Source: Syntrophomonadaceae bacterium
GTDB lineage: Bacteria; Bacillota_D; Dethiobacteria; DTU022; UBA8154
DNA: 5,635 nucleotides
Assembly (NCBI GenBank): GCA_007120815.1
Contig: SKMY01000007.1
Span: 1 to 5,635 of the forward strand
Reading direction: 5' to 3'
The notes below the pieces were generated by a model. The model had not been told where the DNA came from. It searched no databases and saw nothing but the letters and a program-made list of their open reading frames with translations. The translations under genes and the position numbers were made by a program. This document shows positions 1-5,000 of this stretch, one piece after another. Positions within the stretch are counted from its first letter, which is position 1. Each line of letters opens with the position of its first letter.

Positions 1-142
1 CGCCGGGAGCGCAGCCCGCTTTCAAGACCTGATTCGGAAGCAAGGCGTTGAAGACGAGCTGAAAAAAAAGGGGATCCAGGAAGGGGATACAGTACGGATA
101 GGCGACCTGGAGTTTACATACTATCCCGACGGGTTGGCCTAA
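1..142 (+). CDS. obgE: Obg/CgtA GTPase, C-terminal fragment (partial, 5' end outside window)
   Basis: This is the 3' end of an open frame entering from the left edge. The first full codon is at 2-4, the stop TAA is at 140-142, and 46 residues are visible. The stretch ARFQDLIRKQGVEDELKKKG followed by IQEGDTVRIGDLEF matches the C-terminal OCT domain of Obg GTPases, where a short helix pair precedes a conserved GDTVRIGxxEF strand. Obg is an essential GTPase that binds the 50S ribosomal subunit and takes part in late assembly and the stringent response. The OBG fold and G domain lie outside the window, so the call rests on the tail alone, although a following nadD fits the usual Firmicutes order. 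In many relatives proB and proA lie between obgE and nadD; here only a repeat element does. Confidence 0.85.
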   Translation, partial: AGSAARFQDLIRKQGVEDELKKKGIQEGDTVRIGDLEFTYYPDGLA

Positions 143-144
143 CG

Positions 145-244
145 CCCGATCCAGAACCAGGGGGACGGTTCTCGTGGATCGCCCGTAGATTACCCTTTGA
201 AACAAGTGTGGCCAGGAGAACCGTCCCCGTGGTTCTGGTTCGGG
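145..244. repeat. Long imperfect inverted repeat, REP/MITE-like element
   Basis: Arms 145-177 and 212-244 are reverse complements over 33 positions with three mismatches (150/239, 160/229, 174/215), separated by a 34-nt loop. The core of the left arm is GGGGACGGTTCTC (161-173); the right arm carries GAGAACCGTCCCC (216-228). No run of T follows the right arm, so it does not look like an intrinsic terminator on the + strand. From memory, palindromes with a GGGGACGGTTCTC core recur in many Firmicutes and deltaproteobacterial genomes that carry IS200-like REP-associated Y1 transposases; I cannot verify copy number here. The element fills nearly all of the space between the obgE stop and the nadD ribosome binding site and may fold in the obgE-nadD transcript. 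No obvious target-site duplication is visible. Confidence 0.8.
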
Positions 245-281
245 AATTATCAACGTTCAAAAAAAAAAGGAAGCGGAAATC

Positions 282-923
282 ATGAGTTTTTTGCTGCCCA
301 AAAAAGGGCGTGATGCTTCACCAACCATCGGCATCATGGGTGGGACTTTCGACCCCATTCACTTAGGGCACCTGTTCACGGCAGAAGAGGCCCGGCAGCA
401 GTTTGGGCTGGACCACGTTATTTTCCTTCCGTCGGGTCTTCCGCCCCACAAGGTTAACGAAAAAGTGTCCCAGGCGGAACATCGTTACCTGATGACCATG
501 CTGGCCGTAGTGGACAACCCCTTTTTTACCGTGTCCCGCCTGGAAATTGACTGCCTCATGCCGTCCTACACGGTAGACACGGTCAGGCGCTTTCTTGAAA
601 TCTACGAGGAAAAGGTAAACCTCTACTTTATTACCGGTGCCGATGCCATTCTGGATATTACCACCTGGAAAGATTACCGTGAGCTGCTACAAACCTGCTC
701 CTTTATCGCCGCCTCCAGGCCGGGCTATTCCTTCAGCAAACTGAAAGTCGTTTTAGGGCCTGCATTTCCCGAAGTGATTAAACGGGTTCACCTGCTGGAA
801 ATTCCGGCCATGGCCATTTCCTCAACTTTTATCCGGAGACGGGTTGCCACCGGGAAAACCATCAAATACCTTACTCCCGAAGCCGTGGAGCAGTACATCT
901 ACAAAAACCAACTTTACCGGTGA
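282..923 (+). CDS. nadD: Nicotinate-nucleotide adenylyltransferase
   Basis: NadD transfers AMP from ATP to nicotinate mononucleotide, giving deamido-NAD, an essential cytoplasmic step of NAD synthesis. The 213-residue product has the full signature of the nucleotidyltransferase fold: the phosphate-binding GGTFDPIHLGH at residues 20-30 with both histidines, LPSGLPPHK at 49-57 for the nicotinate ring, ITGADAILDITTWK at 117-130, SRPGY at 145-149, and the C-terminal ISSTFIRRR at 179-187 followed by YLTPEAVEQYI. The length is normal for the family, with about 14 residues before the first strand. The ATG start follows AAGGAAG (267-273) at 8 nt. No promoter is visible in the short space after the inverted repeat, so it is probably co-transcribed with obgE. 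Confidence 0.96.
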   Translation: MSFLLPKKGRDASPTIGIMGGTFDPIHLGHLFTAEEARQQFGLDHVIFLPSGLPPHKVNEKVSQAEHRYLMTMLAVVDNPFFTVSRLEIDCLMPSYTVDTVRRFLEIYEEKVNLYFITGADAILDITTWKDYRELLQTCSFIAASRPGYSFSKLKVVLGPAFPEVIKRVHLLEIPAMAISSTFIRRRVATGKTIKYLTPEAVEQYIYKNQLYR

Positions 924-963
924 ACCGTCCATTCCCATTATTGGAAAGTGTTAACGGAGGATC

Positions 964-992
964 TTGACTTATCCAGGCTTAAATGCTATGAT
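964..992 (+). promoter_or_regulatory. Sigma-A-type promoter with extended -10 for the RRM gene
   Basis: TTGACT (964-969) is separated by 17 nt from TATGAT (987-992), and the -10 box is preceded by TG plus one base (984-986), an extended -10. Both boxes match consensus at five of six positions. Transcription would start near 999, leaving a leader of about 180 nt before the RRM start codon. It lies just after the nadD stop, and the next terminator is directly after the RRM gene, so it most likely serves that gene alone. Confidence 0.75.
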
Positions 993-1179
993 GTAAAAAA
1001 ATTCTTGCATTTATTTTACCTGTATCCGCCGGTGTCGTGTAGAGAAAAATAATGAAAGCACAAAGCGGCTTTCTTGGCATCCACAGGTGTTACAGTCAGG
1101 AGGTGAAAGAGTATAAACTACGCTTGACTACTGCATAATATACGAAAAGACCTGTAAAGCCGGGAAGCGAGGTGACATT
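993..1179 (+). other. Long 5' leader of the RRM gene with possible secondary structure
   Basis: About 180 nt lie between the predicted transcription start and the RRM ATG. The leader can form at least two local pairings: ACCTGT (1018-1023) with ACAGGT (1083-1088), and GAAAGC (1054-1059) with GCTTTC (1068-1073) around an 8-nt loop. It also holds an internal strong Shine-Dalgarno-like AGGAGGTGA (1099-1107) that is not followed by a well-placed start codon. I do not recognise a known riboswitch or small-RNA family. Long structured leaders are typical of cold-regulated RNA-binding protein genes, so a cis-acting thermosensor or autoregulatory role is a reasonable inference but is not shown by the sequence. 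Confidence 0.4.
1052..1138 (+). CDS. Possible 28-residue leader ORF upstream of the RRM gene (weak)
   Basis: An ATG at 1052 opens a frame of 28 codons ending in TAA at 1136-1138. It reads MKAQSGFLGI at its start and KLRLTTA at its end and lies wholly within the RRM leader. The only upstream ribosome-binding candidate is a weak AGAG about 7 nt away. The product has no domain, signal or run of one amino acid that would mark a classic attenuation peptide. A frame of this length is expected by chance, so it is recorded only as a candidate upstream ORF. Confidence 0.15.
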   Translation: MKAQSGFLGIHRCYSQEVKEYKLRLTTA

Positions 1180-1428
1180 ATGGTAAAAACCCTCTATGTT
1201 GGGAATATTGCCTGGAGTACTTCCGAGGATGATTTGCAGAAAGCCTTTGCAGAACACGGCGAAGTGATTGGCTGCCGAATTATTACCGAAAGAGCTACGG
1301 GCAGGTCCAGGGGATATGGTTTTGTTGAAGTCAACGAAGGCGACCATGAAGTGATGGTTGAAAAAATGAACGGGGTCGAACTGGACGGCCGCCGTCTGGT
1401 TGTTAACGAAGCGAAACCGAGGGAGTAA
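1180..1428 (+). CDS. Single-RRM RNA-binding protein
   Basis: The 82-residue product is one RNA recognition motif and nothing else. RNP2 is LYVGNI at residues 5-10 and RNP1 is RGYGFVEV at 44-51, with the aromatic residues Y6, Y46 and F48 that stack on RNA bases. The fold runs strand (KTLYVGNI), helix (SEDDLQKAFAEHG), strand (VIGCRIITER), the loop TGRSRG, strand RNP1, helix (HEVMVEKMNG) and a last strand (RLVVNEAKP). It lacks the glycine-rich tail common in cyanobacterial Rbp proteins. Small bacterial RRM proteins of this kind bind single-stranded RNA and are often cold-induced, but their targets in Firmicutes are poorly known. The ATG follows GAGGTG (1169-1174) at 5 nt. With its own promoter and terminator it appears to be a one-gene transcription unit set between nadD and yqeK. 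Confidence 0.93.
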   Translation: MVKTLYVGNIAWSTSEDDLQKAFAEHGEVIGCRIITERATGRSRGYGFVEVNEGDHEVMVEKMNGVELDGRRLVVNEAKPRE

Positions 1429-1452
1429 GGGCAACGTCACGTTGCCTTTTTT
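1427..1452 (+). terminator. Intrinsic terminator after the RRM gene
   Basis: GGCAACG (1430-1436) pairs perfectly with CGTTGCC (1440-1446) across a TCA loop. A G-U pair and A-T pairs can extend the stem through the stop codon, and six T (1447-1452) follow. This is a classic Rho-independent terminator one base after the RRM stop, separating it from yqeK. Confidence 0.92.
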
Positions 1453-1524
1453 ATTATACATTACACAATTTAGAAGGAATGTCATCATTTTATGTCAAAT
1501 TAATAACATGAAGGGTGTTCACAC

Positions 1525-2115
1525 ATGGATATTTATTTGGCATATGACATGATAAAAAGAAGAGCCGGGGAAAAAATTTTCCAACACAGCCTGGGCGTAA
1601 AGAACACTGCGGTTCACCTGGCAAGGCTGTACGGTTTGGATCCCGAAAAAGCGGCACTGACCGGAATGCTTCACGATTACGGCAAGCTGTTTGACGATGA
1701 TACCCTGACCCGGCTGGCACGGCAGTATAACCTGGATGACCCGATCCTGTACCAGGAACCGGTTCTTTTGCATGCGCCCATTGGGGCGATATTATTAAGG
1801 GAAGAAATGGGGCTCACTGATGAGGATATCCTGGAAGCAATTCGTGTACATACGACAGGGCTCCCGGGGATGTCACTGCTGGCGCGGGTGATATATATCG
1901 CTGATTACATTGAGCCAGGACGGACGTGCCCTGGTGTTCAAGCCATCCGCCGGCTCGCTTATTCCAACCTGGAGGGCGCCCTTTTGGCAGCGGTGGACTT
2001 TACCATCCAATATGTCATGGACCGTAAAAAACTGCTTCACCCTGACTCCATTGCGTTCCGTAATTCCCTGGTGTTGTCCATGAGAAACGATCTGCAGGAG
2101 TTATCGGGCTTATGA
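1525..2115 (+). CDS. yqeK: HD-domain diadenosine tetraphosphate (Ap4A) hydrolase, YqeK family
   Basis: The 196-residue protein is an HD-superfamily phosphohydrolase with all metal ligands in place: H21 (FQHSLGV), H50-D51 (MLHDYGK), H83 (LLHAPIGA), H109 (IRVHTTG) and D127 (YIADYIEPGR). The family signature YIADYIEPGR at 124-133 and the length match YqeK of Bacillus subtilis, which has been reported to split Ap4A symmetrically into two ADP using a bound di-iron centre. The role is removal of the stress nucleotide Ap4A in the cytoplasm. The ATG follows GAAGGG (1510-1515) at 9 nt. Upstream lies a terminator and I find no convincing promoter in the 72 nt between, so its transcription start is unclear. 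Its stop overlaps the next start (ATGA, 2112-2115), implying translational coupling. The nadD-yqeK-rsfS neighbourhood is widely conserved in Firmicutes. Confidence 0.93.
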   Translation: MDIYLAYDMIKRRAGEKIFQHSLGVKNTAVHLARLYGLDPEKAALTGMLHDYGKLFDDDTLTRLARQYNLDDPILYQEPVLLHAPIGAILLREEMGLTDEDILEAIRVHTTGLPGMSLLARVIYIADYIEPGRTCPGVQAIRRLAYSNLEGALLAAVDFTIQYVMDRKKLLHPDSIAFRNSLVLSMRNDLQELSGL

Positions 2116-3290
2116 AATGGATGAAACTAAAAGGTCAAAGACCCGAAAAACGTATCGGAAATGCCAGGAGAAATATTACCTTTAAAAAGAACCGGATCAT
2201 ATTTCTGGCAGCTCTTGTTGCGCTTTTAATTGTCATGGTATCGGGTATCCGCTACATCGGCTCTTTCCAGGCGTTGCAGAACAAGGATTCCTGGGCCGCG
2301 GCGCTGCGAGAAGCCCCTGCGGAACAAGGTGTCAATTACCTCCTGGTGGGGGTTACCGGTGAACAGAATAACAGCCGCGTACAGGAGATGCTGTTTTTAA
2401 ACTACCCGGAACCCGGCAGCCAGCCCCACGTCATTTTTATCCCCGGCAACCTGTTAATCCCGAGACCGGAAGGTAATTCCGAGTCCTATCACACGCCGAT
2501 CCTTCTTCTCAGCCAGGGTGACATGGAGCTCCTTATCGACCGCCTGATGCACTTCCTGGATGTCGACGTCCATCATTACGTGAAGGTTCATTACGAGGGA
2601 ATCGCGCACCTGGTCGACGACCGGGGGGGCATCCCTTACCTGGGCTACACGTTAACCGGTGCCGATTTCCTGGAATCATTTCTGCACGAAGAAGACGAGG
2701 AGGCGCCTCATCACCGCGCCTTGCGCCGGGCTGAAACCATTCACAGTCTGCTGGAATTTTTAGGTGAAAAGAGCGGGCCCTTCGGGACCCCCGCCATGCT
2801 TCGAGGAGCGGCACCCTTTGTGGAAACCGATCTGGACTGGAAAGAGATGGAGGCATTTTATGAGAAATACAGCCGGGTTTTTGAATCCCAGGGCATGGTT
2901 TTAAACCTGCCCGGCCAATGGCGGGAGATAAACGGGGAACCTTTTTATGAACCCGACCCGCTGCAGCTGGCGGCCATGTTTGAAAACCTGGGAGAGGACT
3001 TTGTCATTCCCAGGGAGATGATCACCGTTGAAGTATTAAATGGCAGCGGTGTAGCCGGGATTGCCGGGCGAACCGGTGAGTATTTAAGAGAAGAAGGATT
3101 CCAGGTTGTTATCATAGATAACGCCGATCACCAGAATTATCAGCGCAGCCACGTGATTTCCAGGACAGATAATATTGAAGCGGCCCGGGAGGTGGCTCTG
3201 CTTATCCCTCAAGCGGAATTTTTTAAGGAACCCTTACCGAACTATCCCGCCATGGTTACAGTGATTGTTGGTAAAAACTTTGATTTATAA
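2112..3290 (+). CDS. Membrane-anchored degenerate LCP (LytR-CpsA-Psr) protein with LytR_C domain
   Basis: The 392-residue protein has a basic N-terminus (residues 1-28), one transmembrane segment at about 29-46 (IIFLAALVALLIVMVSGI) and a large extracytoplasmic part. Residues about 74-270 resemble an LCP domain: VNYLLVGV (74-81), then VKVHYEGIAHLVDDRGGI (157-174), which fits the family pattern KVDFxGFxxLVDxxGGV, and the helix RALRRAETIHSLLEFL. Residues about 303-392 form a LytR_C domain (VEVLNGSGVAGIAGRTGEYL). LCP enzymes attach glycopolymers to peptidoglycan, but the key positions look changed: the usual GxDxR is GVTGEQ (80-85), RSDTM is RVQEM (89-93) and IPRDT is IPGNL (110-114). It may be a non-catalytic envelope protein. 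The start overlaps the yqeK stop, with AGGAG at 2096-2100; an in-frame ATG at 2121 is a less likely alternative. rsfS follows after 27 nt. Confidence 0.8.
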   Translation: MKWMKLKGQRPEKRIGNARRNITFKKNRIIFLAALVALLIVMVSGIRYIGSFQALQNKDSWAAALREAPAEQGVNYLLVGVTGEQNNSRVQEMLFLNYPEPGSQPHVIFIPGNLLIPRPEGNSESYHTPILLLSQGDMELLIDRLMHFLDVDVHHYVKVHYEGIAHLVDDRGGIPYLGYTLTGADFLESFLHEEDEEAPHHRALRRAETIHSLLEFLGEKSGPFGTPAMLRGAAPFVETDLDWKEMEAFYEKYSRVFESQGMVLNLPGQWREINGEPFYEPDPLQLAAMFENLGEDFVIPREMITVEVLNGSGVAGIAGRTGEYLREEGFQVVIIDNADHQNYQRSHVISRTDNIEAAREVALLIPQAEFFKEPLPNYPAMVTVIVGKNFDL

Positions 3291-3317
3291 CTTTTTCATT
3301 CCAGGGAGGCGATATGG

Positions 3318-3668
3318 TTGACTTTAAGTTCCAGGGAGTTTGCCTTAAAGGCGGTTCATTTGCTCCATGAAAAGAAAGCGTCCGAAATCAGCCTTTTAGA
3401 AGTCAGCAAGATTTCACTTATTGCTGATTATTTTATTATCTGCGAGGGAGCATCGAAAATTCAAACCCGGGCAATTTGTGATCACCTGCTGGATCACCTT
3501 TCCGATGAAGGGCACTCTCTGCTGCGCCTGGAAGGTTACCAGGAAGCCAGGTGGATTTTACTGGATTACGGTGACCTGATTATTCACATTTTCCAACCCG
3601 AAGACCGCCAATTTTATAACTTGGAACGATTATGGGGAAAAGCCGAGCTGGTTAGCCTGGAATCGTAG
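3318..3668 (+). CDS. rsfS: Ribosome silencing factor RsfS (RsfA/Iojap family)
   Basis: RsfS binds ribosomal protein L14 (uL14) and blocks joining of the 30S and 50S subunits, lowering translation during starvation. The 116-residue product shows the family core: ADYFIICEGAS at residues 36-46, EGYQEARWILLDYGD at 72-86, then IIHIFQPEDRQFYNLERLW at 88-106, with the conserved W79, D83, D86, H90, R97, Y100 and the LE..W pattern. Length is typical. The start is TTG at 3318, 8 nt after GGGAGG (3304-3309). An ATG at 3314 is nearer the ribosome binding site but is out of frame and would stop after 18 codons, so TTG is preferred. It is the last gene of the yqeK-LCP-rsfS run and is followed by a terminator. 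Confidence 0.94.
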   Translation: MTLSSREFALKAVHLLHEKKASEISLLEVSKISLIADYFIICEGASKIQTRAICDHLLDHLSDEGHSLLRLEGYQEARWILLDYGDLIIHIFQPEDRQFYNLERLWGKAELVSLES

Positions 3669-3683
3669 CAGGTTTAAGGTGAA

Positions 3684-3722
3684 GGCAATCCTTCCGTCAC
3701 GGTTGCCCTTGTGCAACTTTTT
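3684..3722 (+). terminator. Intrinsic terminator after rsfS, with an overlapping alternative hairpin
   Basis: GTTGC (3702-3706) pairs with GCAAC (3713-3717) around a 6-nt loop, followed by five T (3718-3722), a modest Rho-independent terminator. An upstream hairpin competes for the same bases: GGCAA (3684-3688) with TTGCC (3703-3707), plus CCG (3694-3696) with CGG (3700-3702) around a TCA loop. The two structures cannot coexist fully. The stem is short, so leak-through into the next gene is possible. Confidence 0.65.
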
Positions 3723-3737
3723 ATCCTGTGATACAAT
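3709..3737 (+). promoter_or_regulatory. Promoter with extended -10 for the sirtuin gene
   Basis: TACAAT (3732-3737) matches the -10 consensus at five of six positions and is preceded by TGA (3729-3731), giving a TGn extension. A weak -35, TTGTGC (3709-3714), lies 17 nt upstream inside the rsfS terminator hairpin. The start would be near 3744, with a leader of about 67 nt. The extended -10 makes up for the poor -35. Confidence 0.55.
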
Positions 3738-3762
3738 ATATGATAAATCTGAATCTTTTGTA

Positions 3763-3797
3763 TTTCACCCGTTAGTTAACGGTTAAATTGTGTGAAA
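3763..3797 (+). promoter_or_regulatory. Inverted-repeat hairpin in the sirtuin leader, next to the ribosome binding site
   Basis: CCGTTA (3769-3774) and TAACGG (3777-3782) form a 6-bp stem around two bases. Directly outside, TTTCAC (3763-3768) can pair with GTGAAA (3792-3797) with a 9-nt bulge on the 3' side. The outer stem runs into the AAAGGGGG ribosome binding site (3795-3802). The inner near-palindrome could alternatively be a protein operator just downstream of the promoter. Either role is inference. Confidence 0.4.
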
Positions 3798-3810
3798 GGG
3801 GGCGTGGCTC

Positions 3811-4608
3811 GTGTTTCCAAAGGAAGAGTTCATATTCGCCACCGAAGAAATGCAAACAGCCGTTCATAAGCTGGCCCATGCAGACAAAGTGACGGTCTTA
3901 ACCGGGGCCGGAATATCTGTTGCCAGTGGAATTATGCCTTTTCGCGGAAAAGGCGGCCTTTGGGAAAAGTACGACCCGGAAGATGCTGCAAACATCGTAA
4001 GTTTCAAGCAGGACCCGCGCACGTCCTGGGAAATGTTAAAAGAGATTCTTGAGGTCGTCGCGAAAGCAACCCCCAATCCCGGCCACTCGTCACTGGCACG
4101 CCTGGAAGCCCTGGGCGTTGTAAATAGTGTGATTACCCAAAATATCGATGGTTTGCACCAGGAAGCGGGAAGCAAAAACGTGATTGAGTTTCACGGTAAT
4201 ACCAGGCGGGTCGTCTGTATGAACTGCCGCGCCAACTACCCGACAGCGGCTATCGAGCTAAAACTTCTTCCCCCGTACTGCCCCCTTTGTGGAGGCGTTT
4301 TAAAGCCCGATGTTGTTTTCTTTGGAGAAGCCATTCCCAAGGCGGCCCTGCTGCAGTCCCATGTTGAAATTACCCAGTGCCAGGTTGTTTTGGTTATCGG
4401 AACGTCAGGGATGGTTGACCCGGCCGCCAGCATGCCCGAAATAGCCAAGAAGAAGGGAGCCCTGATTATCGAAGTCAATTCCACCAGGTCTTACCTGACA
4501 TCAACCACTACCGATGTCTTCTTAGAAGGTCGCTCTGAACTGATTTTGCCCATGCTGGTGGATGAGGTTGAAACGTTGCTGCGGGGTAATGCACCTTCCC
4601 AGCAGTGA
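3811..4608 (+). CDS. NAD-dependent protein deacylase (Sir2 family sirtuin)
   Basis: Sirtuins remove acetyl or other acyl groups from lysine using NAD, giving nicotinamide and O-acyl-ADP-ribose in the cytoplasm. The 265-residue protein has the NAD-binding GAGIS at residues 32-36 within GAGISVASGIMPFRG, TQNIDGLH at 109-116, the catalytic His128 in FHGN, a zinc site of four cysteines (C136, C139, C157, C160), GTSGMVDPAA at 197-206 and EVN at 221-223. The usual GIPxFR motif reads GIMPFR. I do not see the Tyr-x-x-Arg pair that marks the desuccinylase (SIRT5-like) class in the region after GLWEKY, so an ordinary deacetylase is more likely. The start is GTG, 8 nt after AAAGGGGG (3795-3802); a GTG at 3804 is out of frame. 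It is a separate transcription unit after the rsfS terminator. Confidence 0.95.
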   Translation: MFPKEEFIFATEEMQTAVHKLAHADKVTVLTGAGISVASGIMPFRGKGGLWEKYDPEDAANIVSFKQDPRTSWEMLKEILEVVAKATPNPGHSSLARLEALGVVNSVITQNIDGLHQEAGSKNVIEFHGNTRRVVCMNCRANYPTAAIELKLLPPYCPLCGGVLKPDVVFFGEAIPKAALLQSHVEITQCQVVLVIGTSGMVDPAASMPEIAKKKGALIIEVNSTRSYLTSTTTDVFLEGRSELILPMLVDEVETLLRGNAPSQQ

Positions 4609-4665
4609 TGCCGGGAACAGGCGGAATAGTTCATGAAACAGTGAAAAAGCATGCTAAGTTAACCA

Positions 4666-4694
4666 TTGTCTCCTGGCCGGGCTTGTGTTAATAT
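4666..4694 (+). promoter_or_regulatory. Promoter with extended -10 for the MoaD-like/E1-like operon
   Basis: TTGTCT (4666-4671), a 17-nt spacer, then TAATAT (4689-4694) preceded by TGT (4686-4688), giving a TGn extension. The match is four of six in each box, so the extension and the perfect spacing carry the call. Transcription would start near 4701, about 50 nt before the carrier start codon. No clear terminator is seen between the sirtuin stop and this site. Confidence 0.5.
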
Positions 4695-4704
4695 ATTTTT
4701 AACA
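4686..4704. promoter_or_regulatory. Inverted repeat TGTTAA-N7-TTAACA over the -10 box, possible operator
   Basis: TGTTAA (4686-4691) and TTAACA (4699-4704) are perfect inverted half-sites separated by 7 nt and cover the predicted -10 and start site. The half-sites resemble clostridial Rex sites (TTGTTAA-N4-TTAACAA), but the spacing is three bases too long and the outermost bases differ, so no regulator is assigned. Confidence 0.35.
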
Positions 4705-4750
4705 TTAGAAGCTCGGCTTCATTGTTTAACGCCTTCAGGAGGTGAAGCTG

Positions 4751-4993
4751 ATGATTACATTGGAAGTTGTTCTCTTCGCCACGTTAAGAAAGTATAACCC
4801 TAACGGGGAAAGCTCCGATCCCTTTCCCATGCAAGTCCCCGAAGGCAGCACCATTGAGTATATTCTTAAGGAGTTGAAAATTCCTCCCCGCGAGAGCAAG
4901 CAGGTTTTTGTAAACAGCATTCGTCAGGATAAAGATTACGTATTAAAAAATGGTGAAAGAGTAGCCATCTTTCCGCCAATTGCAGGAGGGTAA
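4751..4993 (+). CDS. MoaD/ThiS-family sulfur carrier protein (ubiquitin-like)
   Basis: The 80-residue product has a beta-grasp sulfur-carrier layout: an N-terminal strand (ITLEVVLFATLRKY), PEGSTIEYILKELKIP at residues 30-45 (the conserved turn and helix), VFVNSIRQDKDYVLKNGERV with the family pattern of a short strand and a tight turn, and FPPIAGG ending in Gly79-Gly80. The C-terminal GG is adenylated by an E1-like enzyme and then carries sulfur as a thiocarboxylate, in molybdopterin/tungstopterin, thiazole or similar pathways. A GTG at 4742 would add three residues but lies inside the Shine-Dalgarno AGGAGGTGA (4737-4745), so ATG at 4751, 8 nt after GGAGG, is chosen. The codons for the final Ala-Gly-Gly double as the ribosome binding site of the next gene. 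MoaD is favoured over ThiS, but the specific pathway cannot be fixed here. Confidence 0.87.
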   Translation: MITLEVVLFATLRKYNPNGESSDPFPMQVPEGSTIEYILKELKIPPRESKQVFVNSIRQDKDYVLKNGERVAIFPPIAGG

Positions 4994-5000
4994 AAGGGCT

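Noticed and set aside
922..930. GAACCGTCC after the nadD stop, identical over 9 nt to part of the 145-244 repeat
   Set aside because: Nine bases with no second arm nearby; too short to call another copy or a relic.
1124..1144. TTGACT followed by TAATAT/TATACG, looking like a second promoter before the RRM gene
   Set aside because: The -10-like bases are only about 7-9 nt from TTGACT, and nothing suitable lies 16-18 nt downstream.
1096..1488. Long open frame on the minus strand opposite the RRM gene, and similar minus-strand frames elsewhere (1490-1773, 2533-2856, 3864-4484)
   Set aside because: Each lies mostly opposite a clearly recognised + strand gene, shows no domain and is best explained as a shadow of that gene's codon pattern.
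1479..1506. ATGTCA-16-TAATAA as a promoter for yqeK
   Set aside because: Weak boxes, and transcription would start at the yqeK ribosome binding site, leaving it incomplete.
1479..1511. Ten-codon ORF (ATG 1479 to TGA 1509-1511) just before yqeK, after AGAAGG
   Set aside because: The SD-like sequence touches the ATG with almost no spacing, and a frame this short is expected by chance.
4686..4704. A true Rex operator
   Set aside because: The spacer between half-sites is 7 nt rather than 4, and the outer bases deviate, so the site is reported only as an unassigned inverted repeat.
4708..4720. GAAGC-TCG-GCTTC hairpin in the carrier-gene leader as a terminator or attenuator
   Set aside because: Only a 5-bp stem and no T-run follows (ATTGTTTAAC); likely incidental.
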